Shown: positions 56,539-64,000, numbered from the stretch's first letter. The stretch is 64,000 nucleotides of DNA from an uncultured Flavobacteriaceae bacterium (GCA_947494695.1 CANLWB010000006.1:305335-369334); one strand, 5' to 3'. Numbers and translations: made by a program. Notes: generated by a model not told the origin, from the letters alone.

Positions 56539-58770
56539 ATGATTATAGATGAAAAAGCAGTTCGAATAGTTCTTAATGATATGCCAGATGGTTTTATATT
56601 TGAACATTTTTCTAAAAAAATATTTTCTATCGTCTTTGGTGATGAGTTTATACCTGTTGGAGGCTCAGGTGATCAAGGTATAGACGGTTTTCAACAAGTT
56701 TATACCAGAAAAGACCATGCTAAGTTAATTTATCAAATTTCAACGGAAATTGTTCATTGGAAACAAGAGAAGAGTAAAATTACAAATACTCAAGATAAGT
56801 TAGTTGCGAATAATATTAATGTAGATAAACTCAACTATATAACAAATAGAAAAGTTGAAAGAAAGGACACTATACAAGATAACTTTTACAAAAAATATAA
56901 AATTGCTTTAACTATTTATGACATGGAATGGTTTGCTTCTAATATTCTTGCAGACACAAGAGTTTCAGATGTTTATACTAGTTTCGTGCAAACTCATGTC
57001 CATGAATATCAACAACCAACAAAATTAATAGAAGTCGCTGAATTCAGTTCTGACCCTCGATTATTTGTTTTTTTAACACAGCATGTAGATGAAGGAGGAA
57101 GTGAAGAAATAGAAGATAGTGTACTAGATGGTTTAATTCTATTTGCTCTTGAAGGGACTTCATCCGATAGTATGATATTCAAATCAGAAATTGAAATAAA
57201 AAATCGAATAAGAGAATTAACTAAATTTAGCTTACCAAATATTGATTCAAGAATAACCAATAGATTAATAAGTTTATCTGCAAAAGACAAACATAAGGTA
57301 AAACATCACACTAAAGAAAATGTATTCTGTTTACCATATTCTACAATCATTGAATTAGCGCAAAGAGATATAAAGAACTCTCAATTAAGAAAAGATTTTG
57401 AAAATGAATGTAAATATCTTCTTAACACTAATTTAAAATTACTCGGGACAAAAGCGGTTAATATTTTTGAAATATTTGAAGAAGTGATTCATAGTGTATA
57501 CTACAGGCAAGGATTAGAATTTTCTGACTTCATTATAAATGGTATTAATAAGGAGGTAGTAGACGACACATTACGTACAATCGTAGCTAGAGTAGTCGAT
57601 GATTCTACAAAAAAAATCCAAAATAAATCAAACATTAAAACTGCTCTTTTAATGTCAATTAGGGAAGTAGCATATAATGGAACTGAAGTACAAAGAGAAT
57701 ATTTAAGAAAATTATCAAAAACATATATGATGGTTTTTTTAACACAAAATGACCCCAAAATATCTATGTTTTTCAAGACATTAGCTAATAAACTAACCGT
57801 TTTTGTTGGAACTTCAATTATAATACCAGCTCTCTCAGAATACTATTTAAGCAACGAAAATAAAAGATTTTGGAACCTCTTAAAAGGTGCTAAAACATCA
57901 GGTGTCACTTTAAAAGTTAACGAATTTATTATTGACGAATTAGTTAGTCATTTTAAGGGTATAACGAATACTTATAAATCTCTTTATAAAAATATTGAAC
58001 AAGAATATTTAGAAGATGATATTGCCTTACTTTATATTGAAGAAATATTAATAAGGGCATATTTTTATGCCAAAAGAAGAAAGCATATAAAAAGTTTTGA
58101 TGCTTTTTTAATGAAATTTATTGATCCCGATTTAACTAGTATAAAAGAAGATATTATACTTTTTTTAAAAGAAGAATTTGAAATTGAATATGTTTCAACT
58201 GCTTCTCAAAAAATTGTATTAGACGAACAAGAAGTTAACTTATTGATTAATCACTTAAAAGATAAAAAGAAAAATAATATTAAAAAGACGGAAGCTGATG
58301 CTAAACTGATACTTTACGTCTATAAAATTCGAGAACAAAATAATGAAACTGATAGTTCTGGAATTTTTGGATATAAAACTTGGTGGTTATCTCAAGACAT
58401 AAATACATTTAAATCTGTTCAAGAAGTATTTGATGACAAATATCAAGTAAGTTGTTATATGAGATCTGATTTCATGTATAAATATATATCCTTATCACCT
58501 CACAAAAAAGATGTAGATGAATTATATAAGAAATGTTTCCCAAGTTTAATGGGTGTCAATCTAAGTTATCATATTCCAAAAGGAGTAAGCGCATATGTAA
58601 GTCAAAAAATCATTGAACACAAAGACACTAACCCATTGATTATAAAGAGAATATTAAAAAAATTAACATCAAAACTTATGACTTCAATAGATTCAATTTC
58701 TAACAAAGAATTCAAAACATATTTTGATGATGAAATGGAAAAAGTATCAAAAGAACATATCATAAATTAA
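56539..58770 (+). CDS. Mrr-like nuclease fused to a PIN-like domain; candidate defence protein
   Basis: 743 residues. N-terminal domain about 1-130 with FEHFSKKIFSIVFGDEFIPVGGSGDQGIDGFQ and LIYQIST; the GxGDxGIDG loop (Asp45, Asp49) and following strand fit the Mrr/PD-(D/E)XK restriction-endonuclease fold, with the usual ExK replaced by QxS. Around residues 415-480 FVGTSIIIPALSEYY and GVTLKVNEFIIDEL look like the first half of a PIN-like nuclease, with Gly in place of the first Asp. The rest is helical. Cytoplasmic. The combination suggests a defence or toxin-like role, but no partner gene is in the cassette. Tags GTTGTGCAACGTA / TACGCAACACAAC match 10 of 13. Confidence 0.65.
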   Translation: MIIDEKAVRIVLNDMPDGFIFEHFSKKIFSIVFGDEFIPVGGSGDQGIDGFQQVYTRKDHAKLIYQISTEIVHWKQEKSKITNTQDKLVANNINVDKLNYITNRKVERKDTIQDNFYKKYKIALTIYDMEWFASNILADTRVSDVYTSFVQTHVHEYQQPTKLIEVAEFSSDPRLFVFLTQHVDEGGSEEIEDSVLDGLILFALEGTSSDSMIFKSEIEIKNRIRELTKFSLPNIDSRITNRLISLSAKDKHKVKHHTKENVFCLPYSTIIELAQRDIKNSQLRKDFENECKYLLNTNLKLLGTKAVNIFEIFEEVIHSVYYRQGLEFSDFIINGINKEVVDDTLRTIVARVVDDSTKKIQNKSNIKTALLMSIREVAYNGTEVQREYLRKLSKTYMMVFLTQNDPKISMFFKTLANKLTVFVGTSIIIPALSEYYLSNENKRFWNLLKGAKTSGVTLKVNEFIIDELVSHFKGITNTYKSLYKNIEQEYLEDDIALLYIEEILIRAYFYAKRRKHIKSFDAFLMKFIDPDLTSIKEDIILFLKEEFEIEYVSTASQKIVLDEQEVNLLINHLKDKKKNNIKKTEADAKLILYVYKIREQNNETDSSGIFGYKTWWLSQDINTFKSVQEVFDDKYQVSCYMRSDFMYKYISLSPHKKDVDELYKKCFPSLMGVNLSYHIPKGVSAYVSQKIIEHKDTNPLIIKRILKKLTSKLMTSIDSISNKEFKTYFDDEMEKVSKEHIIN

Positions 58771-58822
58771 ATACGCAACACAACAATGAACTAAGCTAAA
58801 ATCCAAGCTTTTTTACATTTAT

Positions 58823-59010
58823 TCACCTACATGATAAACCAGATTTAGCTATTGCAAATGCCTGTTTGATTAGCTTATTGCACACCACTATAAGTGCTAG
58901 TTTTTTACTCTTTCCCTTTGCTACGATTCTATCAAATAATGCTTTACATTGTGGGTTATGGATACAAGCTGTAAAACTGCACATAAATAGATGATTGCTT
59001 ACCAACCCAT
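58823..59010 (-). mobile_element. transposase remnant (C-terminal end, IS110-like)
   Basis: On the minus strand up to TGA at 58823 the sequence reads SNHLFMCSFTACIHNPQCKA, LFDRIVAKGKSKKLALIVVC, NKLIKQAFAIAKSG. The HNP..K.L.DRI..KGK.KKLA pattern is the C-terminal region of IS110-family transposases. About 60 codons remain, and the upstream part is replaced by repeat copy D starting at 59011. Confidence 0.65.
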
Positions 59011-59351
59011 CCCCCGCTACCGCTAATTTCATAATTAGTGGCGGCAAACAAGCTAAAAACCTATAATTACAAAATACCAAAGCTACTCCATCGATAGTAG
59101 CTTTTTAATATTTTTTAGATAGGCTTACAACAATTTACCACCCTTTTACCTCATTTTCTTGTATTTATATAATAAGGTTAAACTTTATAATAATTTACAC
59201 TTTACAGATCTCCGTAATTAAAACTTAAACTTTTGATTGAAATTTGCGTTTTAAACAAATTTTGACGCTAAAACTTATGAGCAGCTTTTATAATAAAAAC
59301 TGTTTGATTTATAGTGGATATATCTGTACTGGTAAATATATTTCATTTTTG
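59011..59351 (+). repeat. four-copy cassette-linked repeat, copy D
   Basis: Hairpin CCGCTAATTT-CATA-ATTAGTGGCGG, terminator stem, large palindrome from ACAACAATTTACC (59128) to ATTTTTGT. Ends 10 nt before the next gene's ATG, at the tag TTTGTAAGCA. Confidence 0.8.
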
Positions 59352-59360
59352 TAAGCAATT

Positions 59361-60038
59361 ATGAGAAACATCTGTAACATAATTTTAATTTCAATATTCG
59401 CAGTTGGATTAGCTAATGCTCAAGACAATCTGGAGACTGTCGAATACAACGAATTATTGAAATTAAAAGTTGATGAAAACCGATTTACATTTGGTTGGTT
59501 AGACAATGTTTTCAGCGGAATTCCTTGTTTCAGAGATTATACAAAATCGGATATTCAAACTGAACTTGTTGACCCAAAAACGAACTCGATTATCTATACT
59601 TCATCAGAACCAAAAAGAAACGGATTGATAATCGCTACTAACAACATAGAAGTTGACAAAAAAAACAAGAAATTTCAAATTAGCGGAAAAATAACTGGTG
59701 GTTGGGAAAGTGTAATTCCAACTGAATTTAAAATTTACATTGGACATCGGAACGACACGATTTCTAACACTACTCTTTCACCAAACTTACACGGAGACAT
59801 ATATTTTAATGGAAAAAAAGTGGACAGTACAATTGTCATTGATACAGTTCCTGCATTTTATATGAAAGATTTACAAAAATTTGAGGTTTATCGGGGAAAG
59901 GAATATTTAGAAAACTCAAAATACAAGGAAATGCTTTTTGAAATTAATGGAATAATAGACGAAAAGAGCATTTTAGTTTTTGGACTTTCGTCACGCTTTA
60001 CCGAGATATTTGAAATTGGAAAATTATTAACCGAATAA
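59361..60038 (+). CDS. secreted protein with carboxypeptidase-regulatory-like part (cassette cargo)
   Basis: 225 residues with a signal peptide (MRNICNIILISIFAVGLANAQ). Residues about 65-175 look like a beta-sandwich, and the DIYFNGKKVDSTIVIDTVPAFYMKDLQKFEVYRGKEYL region resembles the TonB-dependent-receptor-plug-like elements of small Bacteroidetes secreted proteins. Not assignable to a family. Tags TTTGTAAGCA (59348) / TGCTTACAAC (60045) match 9 of 10. The gene has almost no 5' leader in the cassette, only 10 nt. Confidence 0.65.
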   Translation: MRNICNIILISIFAVGLANAQDNLETVEYNELLKLKVDENRFTFGWLDNVFSGIPCFRDYTKSDIQTELVDPKTNSIIYTSSEPKRNGLIIATNNIEVDKKNKKFQISGKITGGWESVIPTEFKIYIGHRNDTISNTTLSPNLHGDIYFNGKKVDSTIVIDTVPAFYMKDLQKFEVYRGKEYLENSKYKEMLFEINGIIDEKSILVFGLSSRFTEIFEIGKLLTE

Positions 60039-60044
60039 AAAAAC

Positions 60045-60174
60045 TGCTTACAACAATGGCTCTAAGTAATTGCTTGAAGATGGTAAGTGTCAATCGGAAT
60101 ATTCAGAGAATATTCCTCACTCCGGGTCTTTTTGCCAACTTAAGTACTTTAAGCAACTACCCATAGCCGAACCG
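60045..60174. other. attC-like palindrome after the 59361 cassette
   Basis: TGCTTACAACAATGGCTCTA, AGTAATTGCTT pairs with AAGCAACTACCCATAGCCGA, ACCGTTGTA; inner arms CGGAATATTC/GAATATTCC. About 130 nt; the clearest small attC-like fold in the window. Confidence 0.7.
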
Positions 60175-60197
60175 TTGTAGCAAATTGAAAAAAACGA

Positions 60198-61601
60198 ATG
60201 AACTCATTTAAACGAATTTTTAAATCATATATCTTAGAGGGTGTTTTTACACCAACAACTGAAGCTAAACTTACATATGTTACAAGAGAAACTATTGAAA
60301 ATGAATTAGAGAAAAATGTAAAAATACCTGGACAACAAATTGTTATTTACGGACATTCAGGCAGTGGTAAAACAACTCTATTAAGAAATAAGTTAAAAGG
60401 TCTAAAACAATCATACATTAAAACTCATTGTGAAAAAAATACAACCTTTGAAAGTATACTGCTTCAGGCATTTGATTCTTTAAATGTATTTTACAAGAAT
60501 CAAAAAACCGAATCCAATTCTAATCAAATTTCTTCGGAGTTGAAAGCTACATATTTAGATATTTCGGCATCTATTAAAGCTTCTAATACAATTACTACTT
60601 CTTCTAAATTGGAGAGAGTTGTTCCTGTTCAATTAACTCCTTTAAGGCTTTCTCAGTTTCTCGGAGCTATTAATTGCGTTTGGATTATTGAAGATTTTCA
60701 TAAAGTTTCAGATACTGAGAAACAAAGAATAGCAGATGTGATAAAAATATTTATTGATACTGCCAATGATTTTAAAAAAGTAAAAATAATATGTATTGGT
60801 GCAGTCGGCACCGCTAGAGAGCTTTTACAACTTGATGATAATTTGTACAATCGCATTAATGAACTGCCTATTCCATTAATGACTGATGTTGAATTAGAAG
60901 AAATTGTGAAAAAAGGATTTAACTTAATGAACTTAACTATAGAACAGTCGTTAATAGATAAGATAGTTTACTATTCACATAACTTGGGCTCTGTATGTCA
61001 CCAAATTTGTTACGACTTGTGTTTTTACAATAACATAAAAAAATCAAAATTCTTTAAACAAAAAATAACTGAAGATGATTTTAGAAAAGCAATTGATTCT
61101 TTCGTAAGAAAAAATTCAGACACTTATAATAAGATCTATGACAAAATTGTAAGCTTAGACCTTGGTTGGCACATTTTAAATACTTTTGAATCAGTTGAAA
61201 AAGAGTTTGTATCAGTAGGAGAGCTGGAAATTAGAATTCCAAATCATAAAAAAATAGAAAGAGAAGATTTTCAGGAGTTTTTATCACTTCTTTCTTCACC
61301 TGAATTTAACGAAATAATACGTTTTGATAGAACTTCACAAAAATACTCTATTTCTACACCATTTTTCAGAGCATTTCTTAAAATGAAAATGGCATTAGAA
61401 CATATCGAACAGAAAGAAGCTAAGAAAAGAAAAAGGAACAAAAGGAATAAGAAATATGCTCTTAAAGAACAATCTTCTATGGTGATGGATGAAGCATTCT
61501 TTGAAAATTATTATCAATTTTTAGATTCTTATTTAATAAGAACAACTAAATTGAATGAAAAAATTGAAGAACTTGAAAAGTTAAAAAGAAACGAAAAATA
61601 A
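60198..61601 (+). CDS. AAA/STAND-type P-loop ATPase (cassette cargo)
   Basis: 467 residues. Walker A GHSGSGKT (52-59) after IPGQQIVIY, Walker B CVWIIEDF (Glu165-Asp166), a Cdc6/Orc1-like sensor region (KVKIICIGAVGTARELLQLDDNL), and the LYNRINELPIPLMTDVELEEIVKKG segment typical of MoxR/STAND ATPases. The C-terminus is basic (KKRKRNKRNKK) and coiled. It probably acts in DNA- or peptide-linked defence, but no effector domain is visible. Cassette tags GTTGTAGCA (60174) / TGCTACAAC (61604) match perfectly. Confidence 0.75.
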   Translation: MNSFKRIFKSYILEGVFTPTTEAKLTYVTRETIENELEKNVKIPGQQIVIYGHSGSGKTTLLRNKLKGLKQSYIKTHCEKNTTFESILLQAFDSLNVFYKNQKTESNSNQISSELKATYLDISASIKASNTITTSSKLERVVPVQLTPLRLSQFLGAINCVWIIEDFHKVSDTEKQRIADVIKIFIDTANDFKKVKIICIGAVGTARELLQLDDNLYNRINELPIPLMTDVELEEIVKKGFNLMNLTIEQSLIDKIVYYSHNLGSVCHQICYDLCFYNNIKKSKFFKQKITEDDFRKAIDSFVRKNSDTYNKIYDKIVSLDLGWHILNTFESVEKEFVSVGELEIRIPNHKKIEREDFQEFLSLLSSPEFNEIIRFDRTSQKYSISTPFFRAFLKMKMALEHIEQKEAKKRKRNKRNKKYALKEQSSMVMDEAFFENYYQFLDSYLIRTTKLNEKIEELEKLKRNEK

Positions 61602-61766
61602 CGTGCTACAACAAGGTATCCTATGAAAAGCACTAACCTAGTTCTCCAAAGTTATTATTTATTTTTCATTTATCTCATAATGATGGTTTTGCACTCCAAC
61701 ATACGCTACAAATAGTCCACTATACCTGTGTGTGCCTGTGATACTATAATCCTATCTTATCAAAAT

Positions 61767-62078
61767 CTACTGTTTTTTTCTTTTTTGTTTTCTTATGGCC
61801 TTTCCTTTTAAGAAATTCTTTATTTCGTTTTCATTTATGTTAACAACTCTTTTAAAAAAATCTGATACCGATATTTCAAAATAATCACATATATATAGTA
61901 ATTTAATCATTTTAAAATTTGAGTTTGATTCCATTCTTCCCAAGTTAATAGAAAAACCATATTCTTGTTCAAATTCAATATTCACTCTACTCTGCGAAAC
62001 GCCTTTATCCTCTCTTAGCTCCTTTAAAACCATTTCTATGGACGTAGTATAATACAAAATTGTTCTGTCATCTATCAT
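61767..62078 (-). CDS. XRE-like HTH regulator
   Basis: 103 residues. Residues about 13-72 are helical and XRE-like: SIEMVLKELREDKGVSQSRV, GFSINLGRMESNSNFKMIKL, ICDYFEISVSDFF. The tail is highly basic (KAIRKQKRKKQ). It is minus-strand and just beyond the end of the cassette array; its target is unknown. Confidence 0.7.
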   Translation of the reverse strand: MIDDRTILYYTTSIEMVLKELREDKGVSQSRVNIEFEQEYGFSINLGRMESNSNFKMIKLLYICDYFEISVSDFFKRVVNINENEIKNFLKGKAIRKQKRKKQ

Positions 62079-62174
62079 AGCTTAAATAAAGTAATTACTA
62101 AACCTAGTTTCAATGACGCTTGTGTCGTTAATTTTTTTTATATATATTTGATTATTCTTTAAAAAAGAAAAACA

Positions 62175-62182
62175 TATTTTTG
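62175..62182 (+). promoter_or_regulatory. -7 promoter element of the structured RNA
   Basis: TATTTTTG (TAnnTTTG) about 6-8 nt upstream of the predicted RNA start; TTG at 62148 is 24 nt upstream, a little farther than usual. Confidence 0.4.
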
Positions 62183-62188
62183 CGCTTC

Positions 62189-62364
62189 TTCGTATAGAAA
62201 ATATTTGAAGCTGTCGTTTTGAATCTCGTCTTTGGAAACTGGTAATTTTTAATGGGAACGAGGTGATAAGTACGATGCTCACGTCTTATTGGGCGTGGGC
62301 TCACTTATTGTTCCCTGGCATACCAGTGCCTCAAAGACAATAAGCTGAGTTCTACGCCTTTTTT
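62189..62364 (+). ncRNA. structured RNA candidate, 6S-like topology
   Basis: Nested helices from the outside in: CGTA-(TA)-GAA (62191-62199) with TTCTACG (62350-62356); GTCTTTG (62228) / CAAAGAC (62332); ACTGGTA (62238) / TACCAGT (62321); GGGAAC (62254) / GTTCCC (62310); GATAAGT (62265) / ACTTATT (62303); GCTCACG (62277) / CGTGGGC (62294), around a 10-nt loop. A T run follows at 62359-62364. The closing stem, internal bubble and long apical hairpin resemble 6S RNA, but I cannot confirm the family. Confidence 0.55.
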
Positions 62365-62490
62365 ATCTCAACATATAAAAGGTTTCTAATTCATCACATT
62401 TTGACAAAGCTTCAATTTTAAGTTAAAGTATATTTTTTCTTTAAAGAGACTGTTTATAGGATTATTAAGATTATTGAAAAACCTTAACAA

Positions 62491-62856
62491 ATGAAAAAAA
62501 CCGAAGTCAACAATTCCAGAGAAACCTTGTTTTTGTCTCATGATTCCCTCTCTAATGCTTTAGTGTTTTTGATACATCAAGAGGCTCTTAAAGATGATGT
62601 AAAAATTCACTGTAAACTCGGTTTGAAAATCGTTGGAATCATTTTAGCCGATTTAAAATATAATACGGGTACGCATTTGTTAATGAATAAAGCGTTCGAT
62701 AGTTTTTTTGCGTCACTATCTGCCAACTACTACAACGAGAAAACCAATAACAGGACATGGATTTGCATATATACCGTGGCCAAAAATATTGAGGATTGTA
62801 TTAAAGCTAATGAGATTGTGTGCCCCTTAGAAGATAAAACACCATATAATGAGTGA
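62491..62856 (+). CDS. hypothetical protein, likely partner of the truncated sigma factor
   Basis: 121 residues, no signal peptide or membrane helix. Helical N-terminal part (LSHDSLSNALVFLIHQEALKDD) and a cysteine-containing C-terminus (NIEDCIKANEIVCPLED). No family recognised. Its last codons overlap the next gene by 8 nt, so the two are translationally coupled; this pairing with a sigma-like protein suggests a regulatory role (e.g. an anti-sigma or accessory protein), which is inference only. Confidence 0.5.
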   Translation: MKKTEVNNSRETLFLSHDSLSNALVFLIHQEALKDDVKIHCKLGLKIVGIILADLKYNTGTHLLMNKAFDSFFASLSANYYNEKTNNRTWICIYTVAKNIEDCIKANEIVCPLEDKTPYNE

Positions 62857-63103
62857 GCATAAAAACGGTTTAAGTCTTCATAGTTTCAAACTACTTTTTG
62901 AACGTTTGTATCCTCAGCTCTGCTTATTTGCCTGTAACTATTTAAATGATTTAGAGGCCTCTAAAGCCCTTGTTCAAGATGTTTTTATTAAAGTATGGGA
63001 GAACGAAGTCGTTTTTCTAAATGAACAACATAGTACGGACTATTTTTATAAAGCTGTTAAGCAACAGTGTCTTAAAATTTACAATCTAAACATAGACTCA
63101 TAA
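62849..63103 (+). CDS. truncated ECF sigma factor, region 2 only
   Basis: 84 residues. FKLLFERLYPQLCLFACNYLNDLEASKALVQDVFIKVWEN is a typical ECF sigma region 2.1-2.4 (compare 'F..LY..Y...L...A...L.D...AEDLVQDVF..lw'). The protein ends about 10 residues after AVKQQCLKIYN, where region 4 would begin, so promoter -35 recognition is missing. It could be a decay product, or a small regulator that titrates RNA polymerase or another sigma factor. Overlaps the preceding gene by 8 nt; terminator at 63217. Confidence 0.65.
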   Translation: MSEHKNGLSLHSFKLLFERLYPQLCLFACNYLNDLEASKALVQDVFIKVWENEVVFLNEQHSTDYFYKAVKQQCLKIYNLNIDS

Positions 63104-63216
63104 AATACCATCCCATTTATCGTACTTCTCCTTATAAAAACATGACTCTAGCTTACCTCTTGATTATTAGCAATCAAAGTTGACTATTTAGTTGTATTGG
63201 GGAAATAGTCACGCAT

Positions 63217-63242
63217 TAAGCCTCCATTTAGGGGGCTTTTTA
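63217..63242 (+). terminator. terminator after the sigma-like gene
   Basis: AAGCCTCC-ATTTA-GGGGGCTTTTT; preceded by a second hairpin TGACTATTT...AAATAGTCA at 63181-63211. Confidence 0.75.
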
Positions 63243-63344
63243 TTGGTTTTAAACGCTTTTAATTTAGTATCAAGGAAAAGGCTCTAAAAGTAAAAAAAAC
63301 TCTTAAAATCGCTCGATTAACAGTGTTTTGATTTTACATGTTTT

Positions 63345-64000
63345 CAGGTTCGTCGCGGGTGCCATATTTCGATATGACATTTAATTTTCGAACGCGTGAG
63401 ACATTGCATAACAGTGGTAGATGATAGTATAGCCTGATGTGAGGTCTCAATCATACCTCGTTTCGACTCCGCTCAACGACCACATTTCGACATGACTAAC
63501 CAAACACGAGTCATTTCGACGATAGGAGAAATCGCATAATAGTGTATGGACGATAGCATAGCCTGATGTGAGGTCTCACTGCGTTCGACATGACCAACCA
63601 AGCGCGAGTCATTTCGACGATAGGAGAAATCGCATAATAGTGGTAGATAATAACATAACTTCATGTGATGTCTCACTGCGTTCGACATGACTAACCAAGC
63701 ACGAGTCATTTCGACGATAGGAGAAATCGCATAATAGTGTATGGACGATAGCATAGCCTGATGTGATGTCTCACTGCGTTCGACATGACTAACCCAAGCA
63801 CCAGTCCTTTCGACGATAGGAGACATCGCATAATAGTGGTAGATAATAACATAACTTCATGCGATGTCTCACTGCGTTCGACATGACCAACCAAGCACGA
63901 GTCATTTCGAACGCGTGAGAAATCGCATAACAGTGGTAGACGATAGCATAGCCTGATGTGATGTCTCACTGCGTTCGACATGACTAACCAAACACGAGTC
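63345..64000. repeat. tandem repeat array, 97-98 bp unit, 196-bp higher-order period
   Basis: The element CACGAGTCATTTCGACGATA and GGAGAAATCGCATAATAGTG recurs at about 63508, 63606, 63703, 63802, 63899 and 63996, spaced 97-99 bp. Units alternate between type A (GGACGATAGCATAGCCTGATGTG) and type B (AGATAATAACATAACTTCATGTG), giving a dimer period of about 196 bp. A degenerate start lies near 63345. The array continues past the window end. It lacks CRISPR-like spacers. Confidence 0.85.

Noticed and set aside
58823..59080. 85-residue frame as a complete transposase gene
   Set aside because: The first ~23 codons are from repeat copy D; only the last part is transposase-like.
47997..61612. An integron integrase in the window
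   Set aside because: No tyrosine recombinase frame is visible; the array appears to be integrase-less here.
62082..62282. Minus-strand 66-residue frame overlapping the structured RNA
   Set aside because: Composition is unlike protein, and it lies over the palindromic RNA sequence.
62189..62364. Retron msr-msd
   Set aside because: The hairpin would fit in size but no reverse transcriptase gene is present nearby.
63473..63981. Two minus-strand open frames over the 63.4-64 kb region
   Set aside because: They are products of the tandem repeat array; the repeated peptide pattern follows the 98-bp period and has no protein-like character.
63345..64000. CRISPR array
   Set aside because: Units are nearly identical over their whole length with no unique spacers, and no cas gene is present.

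Overview
The window is a low-GC chromosomal segment of a marine-type member of the Flavobacteriaceae (Bacteroidetes). Evidence: several promoters of the form TAnnTTTG, C-terminal type IX secretion (T9SS) sorting domains, a Bacteroidetes-type Hcp (T6SS subtype iii), an SLC13-type carrier, TPR/LuxR-type and LytTR regulators, and many families (DUF6702, DUF4846, DUF2130-type) that are common in this group.

Layout. 0-6.1 kb: tatA, a large M1-like metallopeptidase, and a minus-strand run of cell-envelope genes including three tandem paralogues with carboxypeptidase-regulatory-like domains. 6.2-9.3 kb: pepE, then an Hcp fused to a papain-like cysteine peptidase toxin, with a candidate lipoprotein immunity gene 1 nt downstream. 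9.6-20.3 kb: housekeeping core (tRNA-Gly, GNAT, M48 protease, ankyrin protein, gpmI, HAD phosphatase, map, cupin, methyltransferase, DUF423, apbE, SLC13 carrier, DUF4846). 20.5-39.4 kb: secreted region with a T9SS-exported GH86-like (agarase/porphyranase-type) glycoside hydrolase, a TPR-HTH regulator, a decayed lipoprotein gene, a three-gene secreted operon ending in a 2881-residue LamG/T9SS protein, and a tandemly duplicated lipoprotein pair. 40.4-47.4 kb: a LytTR response regulator, a membrane-anchored GH25 muramidase, and two large unrecognised paralogues.

47.5-61.6 kb is the most unusual part. Eight genes or small operons (DUF2130-type nuclease-like protein, a TetR/oxidoreductase operon, a cupin, an interrupted DUF6414-like gene, lipoprotein+TPR, an Mrr/PIN-like protein, a secreted protein, an AAA ATPase) lie between imperfect palindromes of 70-235 nt. 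The first ~6-13 bases of each unit (starting at G|TTNNNN) are repeated in inverted orientation just after its last gene, and this tag differs from unit to unit (clear in six units, weaker in two). That is the structure expected of integron-type gene cassettes with attC sites, here without a visible integrase (CALIN-like). A ~345-bp repeat containing a conserved hairpin, a terminator and a large attC-like palindrome occurs four times, each copy ending exactly at a cassette boundary.

61.7-64 kb: an XRE-like regulator, a ~175-nt strongly structured RNA candidate with 6S-like topology, a two-gene unit ending in an ECF sigma factor that has only region 2, and a tandem array with a 97-98 bp unit and a 196-bp higher-order period that runs off the window end.

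Functional assignments come from recognised motifs and family resemblance read by eye; no database search was run. The cassette interpretation rests on the inverted tags, which can be read directly from the sequence.
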